A DNA stretch of 25,375 nt from a virus: positions 1 through 25,375 of the IMG/VR virus record IMGVR_UViG_3300048837_000497; one strand, given 5' to 3'. Positions 22,218-25,375 of this stretch are shown piece after piece (positions within the stretch are counted from its first letter, which is position 1; every line of letters starts with the position of its first letter). Below the pieces are notes generated by a model. The model did no database searches, was not told the origin of the DNA, and saw nothing but the letters and a program-made list of their open reading frames with translations. A program made the translations under genes and the position numbers.

Positions 22218-22900
22218 GCGGAGACGGGGGTTTGAACCTCCTTAAGGCGGTTAACAATGCGTGTCCAGCCGGCTTGGTTAGTAGCCTCGCTCAGCTTCAC
22301 GGAGGCGGCGTCGCGCTTCTCCTGATCAAGCGTGGAGTTGTTGAGCAGTTCATTGGCCTCAGCCCATTGCTCGTCGGTGGGTTTCCAAGCTGTTTCAACT
22401 GATACCGGTGTGGCATCTTCGGTAACGGTTGCCATTTCTTCGGGGACATATACCGGGCCGGAGAATACGTCGGGCGTGAACCATTTAACGCCGTTGCTCA
22501 TAGCGCGTGCGAAAAGCATATTACGGGCGAACTTATCAAGGTTCTTTGTACCGGCTTTCTTTGCATCTTCAATCGTGAAGGTGCTGGTTCCGATCTTGTC
22601 CTTGCCCTGGTAGAATTCAATAATACAGGCTTTCTCATCCTGCTGGAGAACCCGGTAGTCGTACTTGCCAGAGCCTTTGACTGCTGCGGCCATGATGCCG
22701 GCGCCAATGGTGGGCTTGCCCTGAATGATGTGAATGCCAGACATGGCGGCAAAAGGCGGGATGCCAATTTCAGAACCTGCCTGGATTTTTACAATAGCCT
22801 GCGCGGCTGATTTGATGTCAGGAAACATACCTGATTCATGGAACTGCTTACCCAATGCTATCGCTTCGGTTGCAGACACTTTCATGATTTCGTGTGACAT
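22214..22900 (-). CDS. RecT-like single-strand annealing recombinase (phage type)
   Basis: This 228 aa protein contains AQAIVKIQAGSEIGIPPFAA (about 34-53), SGIHIIQGKPTIGAGIMAAA and ARNMLFARAMSNGVKWFTPD, a set of segments I associate with phage RecT-family annealing proteins that promote pairing of complementary single strands. Central residues are well ordered; the C-terminal 60 residues are acidic, helical and more variable. It works naturally with the SSB and PD-(D/E)XK nuclease of the same operon, although no RecE-type exonuclease was recognised. The start MSHEIMKV is fixed by the frame; a long structured non-coding stretch lies upstream. Assignment rests on remembered family pattern, not an alignment. 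Confidence 0.75.
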   Translation of the reverse strand: MSHEIMKVSATEAIALGKQFHESGMFPDIKSAAQAIVKIQAGSEIGIPPFAAMSGIHIIQGKPTIGAGIMAAAVKGSGKYDYRVLQQDEKACIIEFYQGKDKIGTSTFTIEDAKKAGTKNLDKFARNMLFARAMSNGVKWFTPDVFSGPVYVPEEMATVTEDATPVSVETAWKPTDEQWAEANELLNNSTLDQEKRDAASVKLSEATNQAGWTRIVNRLKEVQTPVSA

Positions 22901-22918
22901 AGTGATTGATTTGATTAG

Positions 22919-22957
22919 CCCCCTGTCCGGTTCGACCGACGCCGTGAGCGCAGGGGG
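22919..22957 (-). promoter_or_regulatory. Hairpin just upstream of the RecT-like gene
   Basis: CCCCCTG (22919-22925) is complementary to CAGGGGG (22951-22957), 7 bp. The interior contains CGGT-TCG-ACCG (22928-22938), a nested hairpin. It lies 18 nt upstream of the RecT-like start codon and could control its translation or terminate the upstream structured RNA. Confidence 0.45.
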
Positions 22958-23077
22958 TGATTAAAGCGGCAGGCTACCAGTGGATTTTCGCCACGTTCCC
23001 GCGCTTTAGTTCAAAGAGTGCCGGTTAACGTACCGGCGGACGGATGCGGAAGCTAAGAGGCCGCCTCAACCTCGGCT

Positions 23078-23200
23078 ATTGTGCTTTGTGTTGGCAGGGG
23101 CTTTCACCCTACTTTCGGCCGGGGACACCCCAACCCATGATGGCTTGCAAGGAGGTTTTGCCTTTCAGCAAACCCTCCGAGCCACAACACATTGCACAAT
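23078..23200 (-). ncRNA. Candidate structured RNA, three-way-junction-like, no known family recognised
   Basis: The 363-nt gap 22901-23263 has no convincing gene. Within it, 23181-23200 pairs with 23078-23095: on the minus strand ATTGTGC, a 2x2 A-rich internal loop, TGTGTTG, a 2-nt bulge, then GC, about 16 pairs closing an 85-nt interior. Inside are GGAGGGTTTGC/GCAAAACCTCC (23178-23151, 10 of 11 pairs, loop TGAAAG) and GGGG-TGT-CCCC (23131-23121) or an alternative GGG-TGAAAG-CCC hairpin. Beyond the closing helix follow GCCGGT/ACCGGC (23037-23020) and the 22919-22957 hairpin. The neighbouring genes are all on the minus strand, and the purine-rich loops also favour that strand. Whether it is transcribed as a separate RNA, a leader of the RecT-like gene or a DNA structure is open. 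Confidence 0.5.
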
Positions 23201-23263
23201 GATTTCAAACATCCCCCTTACGCCTCGACAGGCCAGGGGTACATTAACCAAAACCATAACAAA

Positions 23264-23437
23264 CTATCTTTTCCAGTTCACCCGCCAGACGGCGACAGTT
23301 GAATCCGAAGGAATGAGTGTCCATTCAGGCGGGTAATTATCCCAATACAAAAAAGAGACAGCATTAATATAATAAAAATTTTGTTGAAATATAAATTTTG
23401 TCGATAACGACATTCCAACATGTTTAATCTCTTTCAT
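23264..23437 (-). CDS. Hypothetical protein, 57 aa
   Basis: The frame starts with ATG 2 nt after the stop of the 45 aa membrane protein and ends with TAG. The product (MKEIKHVGMSLSTKFIFQQN...YWDNYPPEWTLIPSDSTVAV) has a coherent composition with many aromatic residues and reads as real protein. No family recognised. It is the last gene before the structured non-coding stretch. Confidence 0.55.
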   Translation of the reverse strand: MKEIKHVGMSLSTKFIFQQNFYYINAVSFLYWDNYPPEWTLIPSDSTVAVWRVNWKR

Positions 23438-23439
23438 AG

Positions 23440-23577
23440 TCAATTCAAATTTATATCATCCCACCCCTCTCTGGTTGCGTCGGGCAGCCTGTCCACGCCG
23501 GTCGCCTTTCGTAGCATCCGGGGTACGACGAAAATAACGATGAAGAGCAGTGGCACCGCGATCAAGATAATCAACAT
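23440..23577 (-). CDS. Small single-pass membrane protein, 45 aa
   Basis: The product MLIILIAVPLLFIVIFVVPR followed by MLRKATGVDRLPDATREGWDD is an N-terminal hydrophobic helix (residues 1-18), a positively charged turn (R20, R23, K24) and a short acidic cytoplasmic tail. It is compatible with a single-pass inner membrane protein, tail inside. Small phage membrane proteins of this size can be holin-like, spanin-like or superinfection-exclusion proteins; nothing here decides. The frame is tightly followed by the 57 aa gene. Confidence 0.65.
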   Translation of the reverse strand: MLIILIAVPLLFIVIFVVPRMLRKATGVDRLPDATREGWDDINLN

Positions 23578-23619
23578 ACGGCATGAATGTGAGGTGAAAT
23601 AATATGGTTATTAGGATGT

Positions 23620-23859
23620 TCATACGTGGTTAGCAATGATCCAGGCGGCTTCCTTACCGAAGATGTCCTCGATCATATCGGGGTTGTCGCCGTACTGATC
23701 ATTCAGCATCTGGCGCAGCTCCGGCCACTGCTGATCGTTGTAGGCATTCGCCTGACAGGTCTGCGCAAATACACTGTGATGGGTGTTGTAGCTGATGATC
23801 TCACGGAGGCGTAGCTGCTGGAACGCTGAGCCGAGGTCTGGTAGTTGTTGGAGGTTCAT
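23620..23859 (-). CDS. Hypothetical protein, 79 aa, first gene of the repressor-controlled leftward operon
   Basis: The product (MNLQQLPDLGSAFQQLRLREII...) is acidic, helical and Gln/Asn-rich with no recognised domain. Its start is 22 nt downstream of a promoter-like element that contains the palindromic operator (23881-23912), so it is likely the first gene transcribed from that promoter, ahead of the membrane protein, RecT-like and downstream early genes. Confidence 0.65.
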   Translation of the reverse strand: MNLQQLPDLGSAFQQLRLREIISYNTHHSVFAQTCQANAYNDQQWPELRQMLNDQYGDNPDMIEDIFGKEAAWIIANHV

Positions 23860-23880
23860 GGTTTATTGTGTTTGGTAGCG

Positions 23881-23912
23881 TGAAGGTAATACCGTATTAC
23901 TCACTTTCCAAG
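23881..23912 (-). promoter_or_regulatory. Bacteroidota-type promoter with palindromic operator (site 1, leftward operon)
   Basis: Minus strand: CTTG (-33) at 23912-23909, a 20-nt spacer, then TACCTTCA (-7, imperfect TAnnTTTG) at 23888-23881. The perfect 15-bp palindrome GTAATACCGTATTAC (23886-23900) begins in the spacer 8 nt after the -33 box and overlaps the first bases of the -7 box. It lies directly at the stop codon of the ribbon-helix-helix gene and upstream of the 79 aa gene. Confidence 0.7.
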
Positions 23913-24083
23913 TTTTTTCCCGCTTTTATTTTTGCAACGGCGTTGCAATTCTTTTTGTACCGGCTGGTAAGCGTTTAGGGCGGCCAGGATCACCGTAGTA
24001 TTATTACTATGCCCTTCATTATAGGCCACCGTACGGATCGCCTCCCGCAGTTCCTCCGAGCACTTATAGGTCATTGTTGCCAT
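23901..24083 (-). CDS. Ribbon-helix-helix (CopG/Arc-like) transcriptional regulator
   Basis: This 60 aa protein has the ribbon-helix-helix pattern: a short N-terminal strand (MATMTYKCS), helix A (EELREAIRTVAYNEG), the turn HSNN and helix B (TTVILAALNAYQPVQKEL), then a lysine/arginine-rich tail (RRCKNKSGKKLGK). Such proteins are dimers that insert the strand pair into the major groove of short palindromes. Its promoter, the divergent promoter and the promoter directly behind it each contain the palindrome TAATACSGTATTA (S = C or G), so autoregulation and control of both early directions is the natural reading. The stop codon touches operator site 1. Repressor is more likely than activator because the operator overlaps the -7 boxes. 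Confidence 0.75.
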   Translation of the reverse strand: MATMTYKCSEELREAIRTVAYNEGHSNNTTVILAALNAYQPVQKELQRRCKNKSGKKLGK

Positions 24084-24097
24084 AACTTTTTTAATGA

Positions 24098-24129
24098 CAA
24101 ATATAATACGGTATTACGTAATAAGCAAA
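24098..24129 (-). promoter_or_regulatory. Promoter of the ribbon-helix-helix regulator with operator (site 2)
   Basis: Minus strand: TTTG (-33) at 24129-24126, a 20-nt spacer, TATATTTG (-7, matching TAnnTTTG) at 24105-24098. Operator TAATACGGTATTA (24104-24116, 6+1+6 palindrome) overlaps the -7 box by two bases. A second perfect palindrome TATTACGTAATA overlaps it. Expected transcription start about 24091, only a few nt upstream of the ATG at 24083. Confidence 0.8.
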
Positions 24130-24160
24130 TTAAAAAATGCAACAGATTTGCAAAAATAGA

Positions 24161-24192
24161 TTTGGAATGTTGGTAATACCGTATTATCTTTG
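24161..24192 (+). promoter_or_regulatory. Divergent rightward promoter with operator (site 3)
   Basis: Plus strand: TTTG (-33) at 24161-24164, a 20-nt spacer, TATCTTTG (-7, matching TAnnTTTG) at 24185-24192. Operator TAATACCGTATTA (24174-24186) has exactly the same position relative to the boxes as in sites 1 and 2. The transcript would begin near 24199 and read the plus-strand genes from 24245. Confidence 0.8.
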
Positions 24193-24244
24193 ATCTATCA
24201 ATTAACCAAACAACGTCGCCCGGACGGTATAAGCGGGGGGAGAG

Positions 24245-24433
24245 ATGTTTACAGACGCTCAAATATTCATTGCTATTGAAACGCTGTTAAGAGCTTCGGG
24301 CTATTGCGGTCATCTTGTATCGGTTGTTGATGAGGCAAATAAATACTGCTATAAGACATTTGACGGGGAAATTGGCACTGTCGATAAATCATTTATCCAT
24401 GATCGCTGCAAAAGTTTGGCAAAAATTAGATGA
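24245..24433 (+). CDS. Hypothetical protein, 62 aa, first rightward early gene
   Basis: Start ATG with a GGGGGGAG purine run 4 nt upstream that may act as ribosome binding site. The product (MFTDAQIFIAIETLLRASGY...CYKTFDGEIGTVDKSFIHDR) reads as a small mixed alpha/beta protein with no family I recognise. It is the first gene behind the operator-controlled rightward promoter, and its stop overlaps the next ATG. In temperate phages this slot often holds an antirepressor or early regulator, but there is no motif to support that here. Confidence 0.6.
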   Translation: MFTDAQIFIAIETLLRASGYCGHLVSVVDEANKYCYKTFDGEIGTVDKSFIHDRCKSLAKIR

Positions 24434-24585
24434 ATTTGCCGAAGTTTTGCATTTCCCCCGCCACCGTGCGGGGTTTGGCGGCAAAAGACATGACCTTCAT
24501 CGCTACCATCCTCGCCGTGTGTATCTGCTGCCGGATACTGGACTACCTGGCGGAGAGGGGGGAGGAGATTTATCAGGATAAATGA
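24430..24585 (+). CDS. Small membrane protein, 51 aa
   Basis: The ATG overlaps the TGA of the preceding gene. A single hydrophobic segment (MTFIATILAVCICCRILDYL, residues 21-40) is preceded by a basic stretch and followed by an acidic tail (AERGEEIYQDK). An internal ATG (24490) just before this segment could also be the start. Two other frames are open across the same DNA, but only this one has the coupled start and membrane pattern. Function unknown. Confidence 0.55.
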   Translation: MNLPKFCISPATVRGLAAKDMTFIATILAVCICCRILDYLAERGEEIYQDK

Positions 24586-24591
24586 GACGCC

Positions 24592-24822
24592 ATGGATAGC
24601 TACATGATACGGATAGACTTTCAAACATTGTATGAACAGGGGGTAGATTACCACCCTATCAATGTAAGAAACGACCTGCGCGACAATGGCCTTACTATCG
24701 TGAAATCAGTTTATAGCTCTTATGGATCGTGCTGGTTTGTCGAAGTTGCTGGAGAATATACCGGCAGGATGCCGTTTGATGTATTGGAAACTAAACCCGA
24801 ATCTTTTAATTGGTCAATTTAA
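24592..24822 (+). CDS. Hypothetical protein, 76 aa
   Basis: The product (MDSYMIRIDFQTLYEQGVDYHPINVRND...) has a good protein-like composition, with a C-terminal part (SCWFVEVAGEYTGRMPFDVLE) suggesting a small beta barrel. No family recognised. It lies 6 nt after the preceding gene in the rightward early operon. Confidence 0.6.
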   Translation: MDSYMIRIDFQTLYEQGVDYHPINVRNDLRDNGLTIVKSVYSSYGSCWFVEVAGEYTGRMPFDVLETKPESFNWSI

Positions 24823-24827
24823 ACATT

Positions 24828-25106
24828 ATGTACTACGTAATCCACAGCCTCGACCCCTATTTACTCGCCCGCTTCTGCACGGAGTTGCAGATGGAGACGG
24901 GGCTTCAAAATTGCCATGAAGTAAATAAAGATATTCCTGATTTCTTCTGCCCTTTTAACGATATGCCATACCTACATATCGACCCGCAATATTACTCTTT
25001 TCACAATCATGATTATTGTGATGACACGCCAGAATCTAACCGCCTCACCCTCACCGAAGAGAACTACAAAAACGTATTATATAAAGTAATAAATCAGGAA
25101 GTATGA
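24828..25106 (+). CDS. Hypothetical protein, 92 aa
   Basis: The ATG at 24828 lies 5 nt after the upstream stop and is preferred to an in-frame codon at 24810, which would overlap the preceding gene. The product (MYYVIHSLDPYLLARFCTEL...) is rich in Asp, Asn, His and Tyr (PQYYSFHNHDYCDDTPESN), perhaps metal-binding, but without a known motif. Its stop overlaps the start of the next gene. Confidence 0.6.
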   Translation: MYYVIHSLDPYLLARFCTELQMETGLQNCHEVNKDIPDFFCPFNDMPYLHIDPQYYSFHNHDYCDDTPESNRLTLTEENYKNVLYKVINQEV

Positions 25107-25375
25107 AAGAAATGACAAAAAATCAGGTTTGCGAGATTGCGAACCAACATACAGAAGCTGGACTATGGAATCCGAGCATGGTTACAGATGGGGATATGCA
25201 ATTCTACAACCACATCTACCGCCTCGGCCAGCATGAGGCGCAGCCGGACAGGGCGATGATAGCGGCGAAGATGATGGCAGCATGTAGGGCGGTTTATTCA
25301 GGCCTTACTTCCGAACAGATAGCTGAACAGGCTATTTGTGACACCGACGCCCTAATCGCCGAACTCAACCGCACT
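25103..25375 (+). CDS. Hypothetical protein, 3'-truncated by the window end
   Basis: The ATG overlaps the stop of the previous gene (ATGA). Ninety-one codons are visible (MKEMTKNQVCEIANQHTEAG...DRAMIAAKMMAACRAVYSGL...) with no stop before the edge. Helical and Met/Ala-rich. Not recognised. Confidence 0.6.
   Translation, partial: MKEMTKNQVCEIANQHTEAGLWNPSMVTDGDMQFYNHIYRLGQHEAQPDRAMIAAKMMAACRAVYSGLTSEQIAEQAICDTDALIAELNRT

Noticed and set aside
23079-23336. 85 aa plus-strand frame across the structured region
   Set aside because: It lies opposite to all neighbours, its sequence is shaped by the hairpins, and it overlaps the 57 aa minus-strand gene.
24315-24581. 88 aa plus-strand frame
   Set aside because: Overlaps two frames with coupled starts; His/Arg/Gly-rich product without protein-like pattern.
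1-25375. CRISPR array, insertion sequence, diversity-generating retroelement or retron
   Set aside because: No regularly spaced repeats, transposase or reverse transcriptase frames were found on either strand.

Overview
This window is part of the genome of a tailed double-stranded DNA phage (or prophage) of a Bacteroidota host. The phage assignment rests on a recognisable terminase pair, portal, MuF-type minor head protein, tape measure protein with a frameshifted tail assembly chaperone, and a replication/recombination set (primase-helicase, SSB, RecT-like annealing protein, PD-(D/E)XK nuclease). The host assignment rests on promoters of the Bacteroidota type (TTG near -33, TAnnTTTG near -7), on tail and packaging proteins that resemble those of Bacteroidota phages, and on the rarity of Shine-Dalgarno sequences. 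No integrase, major capsid protein, capsid protease, major tail protein or clear lysis enzyme was found, so the window is only part of the genome.

Layout. (1) 1-1827, plus strand: five tightly coupled small genes with ATGA stop/start overlaps, including a glycosyltransferase-like protein and a clear beta-1,4-galactosyltransferase-like (GT7) enzyme, then a tRNA-Cys. (2) 1888-15698, minus strand, read right to left: small and large terminase, five small genes, tail chaperone with a -1 frameshift signal, tape measure, three tail/baseplate proteins, a GT8-like glycosyltransferase, then portal and MuF. Placing portal and MuF after the tail genes is unusual. (3) 15699-15935: an AT-rich non-coding gap with a repeated AATTCCCACTTT motif and a parS-like palindrome. 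(4) 15936-24083, minus strand: GIY-YIG nuclease, primase-helicase, nuclease, SSB, Dam-like methyltransferase, several unknown small proteins, RecT-like protein, a highly structured non-coding stretch (22901-23263), small membrane and unknown proteins, and a ribbon-helix-helix regulator. (5) 24084-24244: divergent control region. (6) 24245-25375, plus strand: small unknown early genes, running off the end.

How it works together (inference). The ribbon-helix-helix protein probably binds the palindrome TAATACCGTATTA. This occurs three times, each at the same place inside a Bacteroidota-type promoter: the regulator's own promoter, the divergent plus-strand promoter, and the promoter of the operon behind it. 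It would control both early directions. The minus-strand early operon supplies replication and recombination, and the late operon supplies packaging and tail. The most unusual elements are the triple operator switch, the structured RNA upstream of the RecT-like gene, the frameshift signal in the chaperone, the DnaJ-type zinc motifs inside the portal, and the odd module order.
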